A stretch of 64,000 nucleotides of DNA from Calendula officinalis. Taxonomy: Eukaryota; Streptophyta; Magnoliopsida; Asterales; Asteraceae. Of the stretch, positions 45,058 through 56,200 are shown piece after piece; the stretch's first letter is position 1; every line of letters begins with the position of its first letter. The position numbers and the translations under genes are program-made. The DNA lies in the NCBI GenBank assembly GCA_963853835.1, contig OY970830.1, forward strand, positions 41,211,466-41,275,465, read 5' to 3'. The notes below the pieces were generated by a model. The model was not told the origin of the DNA. It did no database searches and saw nothing but the letters and a program-made list of their open reading frames with translations.

Positions 45058-45568
45058 TGTTAAGGCAAAAAGCCTTGCCCCTTTGGATCTTAAGATAACA
45101 AAACAACCTAGACTAGCTTTGATTTATATGTAGAATAATATAGCTAAGTTTAGGTCTGATACTGAGTGATTAGTATTGGAACTCAGTATCAGTACTCAGT
45201 ATCAGATAGTGATACTGAGTACAAGGACTGAGTAGAAGGACTGAGTGATAATCAGTATAGTAACGGACTAAGATCAAATCCCTTGATCTTAGTCATTTTC
45301 CTTACTTAGTCCTTCGGTTACTCCTTTGCTCATTATGTAAGATCTCTATAACATTATAAATAGAGATCATCTTGCAAAGGAGTACTCACCCCAATTCACT
45401 TTACACTTTCACATCTTTGTAATTGATTAGTGGTCTTGTTATTCCGCAACAAGCCACACTTAGTGGATTTATACATTTGACTCATATCTTGTTCTTATAC
45501 AATATTTGTCTTAATGCTATAATTAACCAATCAATTAACCAACTAAACCAGGGTGTTGTGACCTAACA
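45058..45568 (+). repeat. Copia-2 3' LTR
   Basis: 511 bp, four visible differences from the 5' LTR; ends CCTAACA before the AATAT duplication. Confidence 0.95.
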
Positions 45569-46125
45569 AATATATAGTGTAATTAGGGTAATTACATTAT
45601 ATATTAATATAAGCTACATGCTTGTATATTATAAGTTTAATATTAATTGTTAATATTGAAACTTTATTGTGAGCAAACTAGAAGAAACAAAACCAAGGGT
45701 GCAAATAAAACAAATGTTGTTTTTGGAAATCATTAAAGAGTCTTTATGGCACCATTAAGAGTGTTGAATGGCTCCATAAAATCCCTCTTTGACCTCACTC
45801 TTGGCCGTCCCCAACATACACTCATTCTAGAGTTTTTGGTTTTCTTCTTTGCAAGCAAAAGGACTAGCATCCTTTATTTGGTGTTCTTGAAGTGTTGTGT
45901 GGATTACTTTTAGAGGTATTCCCATTGAATACTTGGTTTCAGTCCATCACCAACTCCATCCGATTCCTACAAAATCAAAGGCTTCAAGGGTATGAAATGT
46001 TCATTCAATCTCTTTGATTTATTGTATAGTTTAATTATGTTTATCAATATTAGATCCGGTTATGGTGATTAAACTTTTCCGCTGCGTTTTGGTTCTTGTT
46101 TTAACCTTAAATCACCATTACCAAA

Positions 46126-47501
46126 CCCATTTGGGCCAAAGCCCAAACCCTTGGCCCATTACTTACCCAAACCGAGCCTAATCCATGGCCCAACCTATTC
46201 GGACCTAAGCCCAAACCAAAGCCCAAGTGGGCCATCTAGTGGCCCAATCGGCCCATATATCCTTGCTAATCCCAATTAGGCCATCTTGGCGGACCTTGGC
46301 CCAAGTGCCGACCCATTAAGCCAATCTAGGCCCATTAAGCCTAACCCAATCCCATTTCATTTTGAGCCCATTAAGTAATTCATTTCTGCCCATTAGGGCC
46401 CAATAACCCAAGTTCACTCGATGTCACAACACATATAACAAAACGCAAATAATAAATATATCATAAACAATTATAAATTATATCGACTGTGTTAGCTTAA
46501 TCTAATTAGAAAACTTTATTACGTTTAGGAAGCTAGGAGTCTGTGAAGGAGTCCTCTATACTCTCAAGTGTTAAGCTTTGCCCAGGTTAGTCCACAACCC
46601 CCTTTACTACTTTTTACTGTTTTATAAACTATCGAGGTGAAAAACATAAACTATGCTACTGTTACTATGACTATGCCACAACTATACATTTTCGTTATCG
46701 CGTTGGCATCGACAAACAATTATTATACTGGACTAAGGTTACCGGCAATCATTAACTAGTGAATCTAGACCATGGATATGCAGATAGTACTATTGGCTGA
46801 CACTCATCCTCCCAACATTATTTGATCACTACTTGGTTATCCAAGACATCTTTCGGGAGTGTATATCCATAAAAGAACGATAACATACTGGAGTTGAAGT
46901 GTTAATTATGGACTTAGGGGTTGGTATATTAACTCAATAGACTAGCTACCTGTTGGGGATAACAGTCATGCGCTGTCAAACATAACAAGTTATTCAACAC
47001 TTTTTCATAATCAAAACTAGTAATGGTAGATCTTCTACAATTACATTTCATTTTCATACTTATTTCTCATAACATGACAGTGTAGAACTTATACTTTTTT
47101 AGTCATAAAACTATTTTCATAACAATCATTTTGGGTAGCAAACACAATACTTTTACCATAAGTAATAACCCTGTGGATTCACTCAACATTATTTGTTGAC
47201 CCTTTTACTTTATGTTTTTCAGGTGCACAATGAGACTGGAGGATGTGAGCAAGTGGATTGTCGTTAGCCATGAATAAAACATTAAGTTTACGAACAATCA
47301 TTTCATTTTCAAACAATTTCTATTGTAGGAAACTGCTATTTTTGGAAACTTTCTATTTTTAGGAAGTAAGACTATTTTCATTTGTTATTTGCGTGGTTGT
47401 TTCTTTACTTAATTTTTGCTATGTTGTCATGAACGTTACACCTCCGTTCTTCCGCAAAACATTTGAAATGAAGTAAAACTCATTTTTGGCGGGGTGTGAC
47501 A
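46126..47501 (+). repeat. Element B 3' LTR, piece 4
   Basis: Resumes at CCCATTTGGGCC and ends GGGGTGTGACA, matching 9371-10691 of the 5' LTR, including GTGACTGTGTTAGC-like and CCTGTGGATTCACTC blocks. It carries about 45 bases absent from the 5' LTR near 46230-46275. Confidence 0.9.
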
Positions 47502-47506
47502 ACTTG

Positions 47507-47964
47507 CATTACCTGAAGGTTCAGATGATTTTATAGTTTATTGTGATGCATCTATTGCGGGTTTGGGTTGTGTATTGACACAAAGAGACCGGGTGATTAC
47601 TTATGCCTCGCGTCAGTTGAAACCTCATGCAAAGAACTACCCGACTCATGACTTAGAGCTCGTGGCGGTGATTTTCGCATTGAAATTGTGGAGACATTAC
47701 CTTTATGGAAGCAAATGTGTTATTTGTAACGATCACAAAAGTCTTCAATATGTCTTCATCCAAAAAGAATTGAATATGAGGCAACGAAGATGGTTGGAGC
47801 TCATTAAAGACTACGATTGTGAAATTCGATATCACCCAGGGAAGGCCAACGTAGTAGCCGATGCCTTAAGCCGTAAGGAATCGCCAGAAGTTGTTCGGTT
47901 CATGCGTATAGAGATCGTGTGTGATCTTGTTGATAGATTGAGAATATGTCAGATAGAAGCCTGA
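47507..47964 (+). pseudogene. Element A RNase H
   Basis: Resumes element A after element B. The domain runs from LPEGSDDFIVYCDASIAGLGC through RVITYASRQLKPHAKNYPTHDLELVAVIFALKLWRHYLYG (quoted in parts: RVITYASRQLKPHAKNY, THDLELVAVIFALK) to DYDCEIRYHPGKANVVADAL. The first catalytic Asp (CDAS), Glu (LELVAV) and later Asp (DHKSL) are present. The frame stops at 47962-47964 in the linker to integrase. The upstream join is exact when one ACTTG duplication is discounted. Confidence 0.9.
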
Positions 47965-47990
47965 AAGATGAAAATTTAAAATAAGAAATT

Positions 47991-48844
47991 ATGAGAAAAC
48001 TAAAAGACGAGTTGGTGGAAGATACTCGAAGGTTGAAAACATTCCGGTCTCGAATTTGGGTGCCTTTAATCGGGGGTTTGCGGGAAGTAATATTGTCCGA
48101 ATCTCATAAGTCACGTTTAGCCATTCATCCAGGTAGTACAAAATTGTACAATGATTTGAAGGTTTTGTATTGGTGGCCTACTATGAAAACTGATATTGCC
48201 CAATATGTTGAAAAATGTCATGTATGTGCTCAAGTCAAGGCCGAACATCAAAAGCCGTGTGGGTCATTAAAACAGTTTGAAATACCCGAATGGAAGCGGG
48301 AGAATATAACAATGGATTTTGTCACAAAACTTCCACATACACCGAGGAACCATGATATGATTTGGGTGATTGTCGATCGCTTGAAAACAAGCGCTCACTA
48401 TTTGGCCACAAACGAACTGCGTCACTTGATAAGTTGGCTAAATTGTACATTGATGAGATAGTTTCCCGTCATGGGATTACTTTGTCTATTGTGTCCGATC
48501 GGGATCCTCGATTCGTTTCTAACTTTTGGAGGAGTTTGCAAAGAGAATTGGGTACTAGGGTGAACTTGAGCATGGCTTATCACCCACAAACAGATGGTCA
48601 GTCAGAAAGAACTATTCAAACCTTTGAAGATATGTTGCGGGCATGTGTGCTAGAATACGGTGGGTCATGGGATTCTCATTTACCTTTGGTTGAATTTGCT
48701 TATAACAACTCTTATCATTCAAGTATCGACATGCCACCGTATGAAATGTTGTACGGTAGACGGTGTAGAACTCCCACGTGTTGGTTAGAAGTGGGAGAAA
48801 AACAGTTTGCGGGTCCCGAAATTGTTCAGATAACAGCTGATTAA
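47991..48844 (+). pseudogene. Element A integrase
   Basis: The zinc-binding motif shows AIHPGSTKLYNDLKVLYWW and CHVCAQVKAEH. The catalytic core shows TMDFVTKLPHTP, VSDRDPRFVSNFWRSL and TDGQSERTIQTFEDML, giving the DDE triad. A frame change near 48400 separates the first Asp from the second. The end (MPPYEMLYGRRCRTPTCW) is followed by a TAA at 48842-48844. Codon usage and motif preservation suggest moderate age. Confidence 0.9.
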
Positions 48845-49381
48845 GTGGCAATTGCTCGTGAAAAGTTATAATCCGCTCAGGATAGACAGAAAATGTATGC
48901 GGATCCATGGCGTCGACCCGTGACATTTGTTGCACGTGAACGGGTTTATCTAAAACTTTCTTCTTGGAAGGGTATTATTCGTTTCGGGAAACGGGGAAAA
49001 TTAGCACTTAGGTATATTGGGTCGTTTTCTATTCGTCAGGTGGTGAATGACCAAATCGTTGCACTTGATCTTCCTCCTGAATTGTCGGGTATTCATGACA
49101 CATTCAATGTATGTTATTTGAGGAAGTGCAATGTAGAAGACGAAATTCAGGTGTTAGCGATTAAAGATTTAACGGTGGATTCGAGAAAGAGGTTAATTGA
49201 AGAACGGGTAGAAATTTTGGATCGAAAGGTAACGAAACTGAGGAAGAAATAGATACCGGTGGTTTTGGTTAAATGGAAGCATAGTTTGGGTGCCGATATG
49301 ACGTGGGAAACCGAGTCAGATATGAGGAATCGATATCCGAATATATTTGATCAAGGTGAGATTCCGGGGACGAAATCTCTT
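48845..49381 (+). pseudogene. Element A integrase C-terminus and chromodomain-like tail
   Basis: After a stop, the frame reads RRPVTFVARERVYLKLSSW and LALRYIGSFSIRQVVNDQ, then HDTFNVCYLRKCNVEDEIQ, the conserved end of chromovirus Pol. A TAG at 49250-49252 interrupts it, and VLVKWKHSLGADMTWETESD gives the chromodomain-like segment, ending at TAA just before the polypurine tract. Confidence 0.85.
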
Positions 49382-49382
49382 T

Positions 49383-49394
49383 AAGGAGGGGAGA
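49383..49394 (+). promoter_or_regulatory. Element A polypurine tract
   Basis: AAGGAGGGGAGA two bases before the 3' LTR. Confidence 0.8.
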
Positions 49395-49396
49395 TT

Positions 49397-51744
49397 TGTA
49401 ACATCCCGAGACCCGACCTAGAATATTTTATTACTTTTGGTAAGTAATATCTTATTCTCTATTATTTTATATAATTTTATTTGATTTATTTGGATTGATT
49501 GTATTTTAACCATGAGGTTAAAAATTAGCAAAACTGAGATATTTAAATATTTAAATATTTTTTATGTATTTAGGTTCACCTATAAACCGGGGTTCTAAAA
49601 ATATCTTCGTTGTTAAAATCGGAGTTAATTAGGTCTAAATTAATTATCTGCTAACCTAATATCTTGTACCGTGTTTAAATGAATTTATCAGTGTTTGGGG
49701 AGGGGGTACGTGGCCTAGAGTGGGGAAGGTGTCAAGTTTGTTTTCCTCTTCCTTTCCTTGCCTGTTACACGACACAAACACACACTTGAGATTTTTCTCC
49801 CAAATTGAAGATTATTGTTTGAAGATTTTGCCTCTGCTTTGTGAGTTTTGGAAATTAGAAGCATGATTAAGTAAGTTTTCTCCTTTCTACAGCATGTGTT
49901 TCATGTTCTTGAGTTTGGATGAAGAACTAGGGTTTTCTTGTTGGTGGGTTTTCTTGTTGGTGGGTTTTCTTGTAATCATGCTTGGAATCTGAAATTGATG
50001 CATGATTTGGTGTTTATTTGAGTTCTTGCAAGTGTTACATGAATTGTTGTTAGTTATAGTCCACTTGGTGAAGCTTCCATAAAAGCTCCATCAATGGATT
50101 TCATGGGAAGAAGATGGAGTTCTTCCCAATTTGATGAATTGTGTATTTTGGTGTTCTTGAAGTTCTGTTAGGTTAATTATGCATGTTAGAATGATAGTTG
50201 TTAGTTATGTAGATTACTAGTTAACTATTATGAAAATGCCTAAATGATAGTAGTGTTTGGATAAAATGGAAGTTAGTCATAAACTAGTTAAATTCATGAA
50301 TTGTTGACTTTGGTCAAACCTGGAAGTTGACTTTAGTCTTGTATGGCTTGTAAACTTAAATTATCAATTTCATATCATTTATGTGTTAGTTGTGTGATTG
50401 TAAGTTTGATTATGTTAGCTTCGGGTCTTGACCCGTTCGGTTGTCAATTTATGCAAATTGACCTAAATAAGGTCAAAGTTGGTTAAGCTTGCATAGGTAT
50501 GCAAGTAACATGTAAACTACTCAAATTGGGATTAAATAGGTGACTTGACAATGTGGAATTGGTAAAATTACAAGTTTAACTTGACTCTGTGTTTTGACCC
50601 GTTTGGGCCTAATATGTGCAACTTGGTTAAAAAATGCATTATGGATTGACTTAATGATATTCTAGACTTTGGTAATTGCTATATGTGGGAATGCAAGTGA
50701 TTAGTGTAAGTAGTGGTATAAGATGTAATCTTGAACTTACATTACTTGTGGCAAAATTGATGATTTCGGGTGACTAATTCGGTGTTCGTTTTGTACATGA
50801 AAAGGGAAGTAGCCTCAGTGATATAAGATTACTGAGCTCGGTACAAAAGGAAGCTAATGTGAGTGGATTTAACCTTCTTCTTTGTGTAATGTACAAAAAA
50901 GATTGAAATGGTGGAGTTCATGAGAGAAATGCAGGATTTTGGCTGGTCTAGGAAAGATAGCGACGCTATCTGTAGATAGCGCGCTATCTTGGTGTCATTT
51001 CTGGAAAATTTCACAGAAGCCCGAAATAGCGTTTAGGTTTGAGATAGTGGACGCTATTTTTGGAGGATAGTGACGCTATCTTCTGAAATATAGCGACGCT
51101 ATATTGGCTGGTTTTGGGAAAACTCATTTTTCTTAACTTTTAATAATTTTCCTGTGGTACCATTAATTGTGGAGTGTTAATGGTAGTATGTGCACATGTT
51201 TTCTAGAGGTTAGCTATAGTGGGTTTGGCTAGGCTTCGTTAATATTGGATGGGGTGCTCGGACTCCTATGAATGTGTTCCGTCAGGAGGGACTACCGTTC
51301 CAATAGTAAAGAAGACATCGGTAAACTGTTGTTAGGCCAACAACAGTTGAAGGTTCTGCGCTAGACCGCCGGTACTCTCATAACGTCCAATTGCTTGTGG
51401 AAGTTTGGACGGGTTTCCAGATTGATTTCTCTTTGTTTCTAATTTGTTGTGGTTATGCAAATTGATAGTTATTTCTATTCACTTAGCTTTGTGTTAATCC
51501 CTCATTTGTTTACTCTTTTCAGGTTGTTGATTGGGCTATGACTAGAGTTGGGTTTTGGAAGTCTGGGCGTACTCTGATTTTGTAAACCGGGTCGAGCCTG
51601 TTTGTAGTAACATCTTTATATATTTTATATATTTGGTTAATGTGTAAATGTTTTTATGATGTGTAATAATTAGGACGTATGTCTTTCTTTAATTGCTCCC
51701 GTTATTTCTTTAAAAAAAAATGGCTCTAAGATTGTGGTGTTACA
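49397..51744 (+). repeat. Element A 3' LTR
   Basis: 2348 bp, TGTAACATCCC ... GGTGTTACA, homologous to the solo LTR at 1131-6292. It contains five degenerate GATAGCG-type palindromes (50956, 50975, 51043, 51066, 51088). The bases after it (AATAA, 51745-51749) should be the target duplication, whose partner is outside the window. Confidence 0.93.
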
Positions 51745-51819
51745 AATAAGTCAATAAGCCCTTTTGAAAAGTATAGCCAAACATGCCCTTATACATAACA
51801 AAAAATTTCTAGGATCATA

Positions 51820-52082
51820 CTCCCTCCGTCCCACAAAAAAGTTATCATTTCCCCTCTAAATTTTGTCTCACAAAAAAGTTCCCATTTCTCAAATGGTGAG
51901 GGACCACTTAATAAAATAATATTAAAACTATGGACCCCACCACTAATTATCTTCTAAAAGCACTTCCTCTCTCCAGAAAACCTTATATTTTAATCAAAAT
52001 ATCACCATGGACCCCACCACTAACTCTATCATAAATACTTGTGCCCATTAGAAATGAGAATTTTTTTATGGGACGGATGGAG
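51820..52082. mobile_element. Stowaway-like MITE
   Basis: The ends CTCCCTCCGTCCCA and GGGACGGATGGAG are inverted repeats flanked by TA at 51818-51819 and 52083-52084, typical of Tc1/mariner-derived Stowaway elements. 263 bp, no coding capacity. Confidence 0.9.
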
Positions 52083-52084
52083 TA

Positions 52085-53310
52085 TATTTTAACAATAACA
52101 ATATTAACAATAAATAAAAATAGTAATGTTATTGTTAATATTTTCTTGTAATTTTAAAATGTAATTTGAAATTTGTAAATGTATATATAATTGTAAAAAG
52201 TTTGAATGGTTGTTTAGTAAGATTGATAAAAATTAAAATATTAAAGTTATTTGATAACTGAGTTTTTTTTTTAATCTTAGTATAAAACATTAAAAGCATT
52301 ATTAAAGTTTATAGAATATATATCATGCAATATGAATTAGCATAGTAATATGATTAATATATTACATAAGATTGGAAATAATATAATTATTAGTTTAATG
52401 TTTATCTATAAACTATTTACTACTCAAGAAATCCAAAAATTTATGGACATAATGTAATTAACAAAAATTTTAGGGGAGGAAATGTAATATCATAATTTTT
52501 AGGGGTTAAAAAATAAAAAATTTGTGAACAGTGGATTTGGTATGATGAATGTATTTGTCTTATATATACATTTACGGTAGTCCGTTACTGTTCATAAGAG
52601 AAATAAATTAGGTGTGATCACTTCCATGGTTGTTATGATAGTCACTCATATTTAGTTTATATTATAATTATGTTTTTTAAATATATAAAACTTATTTAAA
52701 AATAAATACCATAAATTTATCATAACTCATAGCTAAGATGGATGTCTTTATTTTACTTCCCCTCACATCATGAGTTCAAGACCCAAACATGCAAAACTAT
52801 TAATTTTATAGCATATGTTCCTCTACCTTAAAAATATGTTTAAGTTCTATGATTATATGGAATTTATCATTTAAATTTTAATATTTACTACTCAAGAAAT
52901 GCAAAATTTTATGGACATAATGTAATTAACAAAAATTTTAGGGGAGGAAATGTAATATCATAATTTTTAGGGGTTAAAAAATAAAAAATTTGTGAACAAT
53001 GGATTTGGTATGATGAATGTATTAAGTTAATAGCAAAATAGGTGGTTCACGCTAGTTTATAATATTGTCTGACTTCGCTGCTCAAAAATTTTGTTAAGGA
53101 ATAGAAAATAGAGGTTGATAAAAATACGTGTATTATGGTTTTGGGTATAGTTATAATAACTTTGATAGTTTTGCACTGGTTAGAATGCAGTCGGAAACAA
53201 ATAGTATACATATATACTCGGCTAACATTAAGAGGCTGTTTATCAGTGTATAAATAAATAATATTTTAATGATACAAACGCCTAGGTGATACAGAAACTC
53301 TGTTTGAATA
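52085..53310. repeat. AT-rich spacer with a 141 bp direct repeat
   Basis: No gene is visible. Copies at 52414-52555 and 52883-53023 (ATTTACTACTCAAGAAAT ... GATGAATGTATT) are nearly identical, 468-469 bases apart, without recognisable termini or duplications. Confidence 0.75.
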
Positions 53311-53750
53311 TATATCTGAATGATAAGTTGTTGTTTGCTCAGATATCTAAAATTGCATATAAATCATGGTTCTAAAAGCTTCGCCTTGGTTTATGTCATG
53401 ACTCGCCAAAACTTGAGACTTGACCATGTATGTCGTCACGCCATAGTCCAAGACTTGGGTGTAAGGCTTGTGCATGCTGATGTCCAACTTGGATCACATT
53501 TATCCATAGTAAGTTGTGTTTTTTTGGTGTATTATATATGAATGATAAGTTGTTGTTTGCTCAGACATCTTAATGATTGCATGTAAATAATGGTTCTAAA
53601 AGTCTCGCATTGACTTCCATCGTGGCTCGTCAAGGCTTAAGGCTTGATCATACGGTCACACCATGGTCCAAGTATTGAGCGTAAGGCTTGTGTATGCTGA
53701 GTTCCAACTTGGATCACATTTACCCATAATAAGTTGTATTTTTTTTATGT
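53311..53750. repeat. Tandem repeat, two units of about 222 bp
   Basis: Both units begin near TGAATGATAAGTTGTTGTTT and end near CCAACTTGGATCACATTTA plus a short tail. They diverge moderately. The open frame in the first unit is not kept in the second, so it is not a gene. Confidence 0.8.
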
Positions 53751-54099
53751 ACTAAAGCTACTAAGCTATGTATGCCAAATATATATAGATAATTAGTTAT
53801 AAGAATGGTTAAAATATGCCGAATATGAAAATAAATATTGTTGAACTATCTTATAAATTTATAATTATATGTTTTTTCATCTTTATTTATATAATTGTAT
53901 ATATAACTTGTTTCATAGCCTGCCCCGATGGACAGGCTAGCTTCGAGAAATAAATTGTATAACAATGAAAATAACGTAGAAAATCATTTAGTAAAATATT
54001 ATTAAAATGATAACAAAAAACATTTGGTTATACATGCTAAAAGAGTTCTAACACGAAATAGAACTTTATAAACGACGTTTGTCGTTGAGTTTGTGTAGT
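53751..54099. other. AT-rich spacer with one strong hairpin
   Basis: No gene. An inverted repeat at 53916-53939 (TAGCCTGCCC / GGACAGGCTA, one wobble pair, four-base loop) is the only structure seen. Confidence 0.5.
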
Positions 54100-54620
54100 T
54101 GTCATATTTGTCGTAACAAATAACCTTCAACCATTTTCTTTACTCTTGATACAACGACATATAGTTGATCGTGTGAGAATACCGGTTTTTTTTAGAAAGA
54201 AACCAACATGAGATAATGTTTGTCCTTGGCTTTTGTTATTAGTTATGGCAAAACATACTTGAACATGAAACTGTCTTCAATTCAATTTGTAAGGCATCAT
54301 GATGCCTGAAGGCATAATGACCATACGTGCAATAGCACACAAAGTACCAACTTTGCCATCTAATATGATCTTACCTTCAATTATATTAAGTATAATTCGT
54401 AATATTTGTAGCATAGTTCTGTTGCATAAACATGCTTTTGGATCAACGTTTCGCACACACATTACATGAACATTTATCTTTAATTTCAACATATGATGCG
54501 TGACTGCTGACATTTTTATAGTATTCTGAGTCCGAAGCCTTGTATATATTCTCGTCTCCATGAATTAATATAAACATCCGTTCATTGATCATGTCAACTA
54601 TTTCTTGTGTGGGTGCTGAT
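54100..54620 (-). pseudogene. Helitron-type PIF1-like helicase remnant, C-terminal end
   Basis: Minus-strand translation in several frames gives ILSSAPTQEIVDMINERM (near 54580-54630), LKINVHVMCVRNVDPKACLCNRT... ending in CAIARMVIMPSG, then CFAITNNKSQGQTLSHVGFF (near 54195-54260) and SHDQLYVVVSRVKKM (near 54120-54165). These are the late helicase motifs of Rep-helicase proteins encoded by plant Helitrons, related to PIF1. Frames are broken between blocks and no Rep domain is seen, so this is a degraded 3' fragment. Confidence 0.75.
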
Positions 54621-56099
54621 GATAATATTTTTGGATCTTATTATTTTTTAATCCTTGATTATAATAACTTTGGATCATAATGAAATTGGATTATAATAAA
54701 TTTGGATCATAACATTTTTTTTTATCATAAAAATTTATAATCATAATAAATTGGATCATTACATTTTTTTACTATAAGACTTTTGGTTCGTAATATGCTT
54801 GAATCATGGATTATTTTTTTTCAAATTTTCATGACCGTACTTATTTTGTAAAGAATTTAACTTTAAGATCTTTGGCAATTTTAAAATTTTTAGTTTATAA
54901 AAAGAAACAAAGTTATGGCCGAAAAGCGAACTAGTGGAAAACATGAATCGCCATTCATATAAGCGAGAAGTTAATGCACCATGAAGTGGGATCGAGTGAG
55001 GATTCTTTTTTAGGTGAGGACTGCGAAGACAATTCTGAGCCAGTAATTCAACAAAATAAATGGCTAGGATTCAATGTGTAGAAAAATAAACAATGGTTGA
55101 AGTTCAGGAGGTTTTGTGTAAAGTTTAGCAAAATAGTCGGGGAAAAGGAAAATTAAGAGGGTTAAAATGGTTATTGACAAACACTTTCTCTCTCCTTGTG
55201 CCACTTGTCACCTTATGATTTGGTGGATTTTTTCCCCCTCGCTTCGTTTTTCGGCCATAACTTTTTTTTTATTTGTAAAAAAAAATTATTGAAAAAATCA
55301 AAGTTGTTCAAATTAAATTCTTTACAAAATGAGTATAGTCATTAAAATTTGAAAAAAAAAAAAAAAAAAACTTAGATAAATTTTGGATCATTTTGAATTT
55401 AGTATCATTTTGTTAATTCTGGATCATTTTGTAAATTTTGGATCATTTTTTTATTTTTAGATTATTGTTAATTTTCTATAAGCATAATTTTGTATAAATA
55501 ATTAGTCAAAAAATAACAATCATGCATAATTTTGAATCATTTTATTTACATTTGCATCATTGTTAATTTTGGACCATTCTTAATTTCGGATCATTGTCAA
55601 TTTTGGATCTTTTTTTTCAAATTTTCTTGACTATACTCATTTTGTAGAAAATTTAATTTTAAAATTTTAGGCGTTTTTAGATTTTTTATTTTACAAATAA
55701 AAAAAATTATGGGTGAAAAACGAAGGGGGTGGGGGGGGACCCACTTCCAATTATAAGAGGACAAGTGGCAAAAGGATGTAAGAGTGGTTTTTTCAAAAAA
55801 GACCTTTATACCCTTTTTAAAATGAGTGGTCGGAATTTGTCCTCACAATCCTCACCGGTTTTTGAGTCCTCACCGGATACGGACCCAATGCACCATTATG
55901 ACCCTAAATTTGAAGGCTAATTATGATGTTCGAAATTCAATTCCCATAATGCCCTTTGAGTTATCATTATGAGTCATCATAATCTACCAATGAGATGCAT
56001 GTTGAAGTCTAGTCACATTTATATAGTTATCAAACTATAGTTCATGTCCACAACATAAACAACATATCATCATCATCCGCAATAGAAATAGAGACCGAA
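54621..56099. repeat. Low-complexity region rich in TTGGATCATAA-type repeats
   Basis: No gene. Short TTGGATCAT units recur at 54650-54740, 55380-55620. A longer unit of about 100 bases (containing TATACTCATTTTGTA and AAAGTTATGGCCGAAAA-like blocks) occurs at 54825-54955 (+), 55240-55350 (inverted), 55610-55725 (+) and again at 56400-56515 (+). GTGAGGAC/GTCCTCAC blocks at 55006-55030 and 55840-55872 are inverted, suggesting a MITE-like unit of about 870 bp; boundaries are uncertain. Confidence 0.5.
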
Positions 56100-56200
56100 G
56101 ACTCATATATATTATCGTCTCAAAGAATTAAAAAAAACATCCGTTCATTGATCATGTCAACCATTTCGTGTGTGGGTGCTGATGATAATATGTATGGATT
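56100..56200 (-). pseudogene. Second copy of a short Helitron-helicase segment
   Basis: The block around 56125-56185 repeats 54570-54630 (ACATCCGTTCATTGATCATG) and encodes the same MINERM-type motif on the minus strand. It is followed by the same TTGGATCATAA repeats, so the whole block was duplicated. Confidence 0.6.

Larger units (their letters stand above)
34009..45568 (+). mobile_element. Copia-2: Ty1/copia Sirevirus-like element with extra 3' gene
   Basis: An 11,560 bp element on the plus strand, flanked by AATAT (34004-34008 and 45569-45573). Its 511 bp LTRs differ, by eye, at only four sites, implying recent insertion. The layout is LTR, primer site, gag, pol, conserved hairpin and TATA box, two-exon extra gene, polypurine tract, LTR. 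It is closely related to copia-1 throughout, in the opposite orientation. Its gag is open. Pol has one nonsense codon and the extra gene two frameshifts. Confidence 0.93.
33911..46120 (+). mobile_element. Solo copia-type LTR split by copia-2
   Basis: Starts TGTTGGAATATGC and ends near ATCACCATTA, flanked by CCAAA at 33906-33910 and 46121-46125; the B 5' LTR gives the empty site near 9370. The two parts (33911-34008 and 45574-46120) total about 645 bp. The TGTTGG start and the CTTCCGCTGCGTTT-like end region (TTTCCGCTGCGTTTTGG) suit a copia LTR of another lineage than copia-1/2. The terminal TA instead of CA leaves the right boundary uncertain by a few bases. Confidence 0.7.

Noticed and set aside
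53320..53541. 73-residue open frame
   Set aside because: Falls in the first unit of a tandem repeat and is not open in the second.
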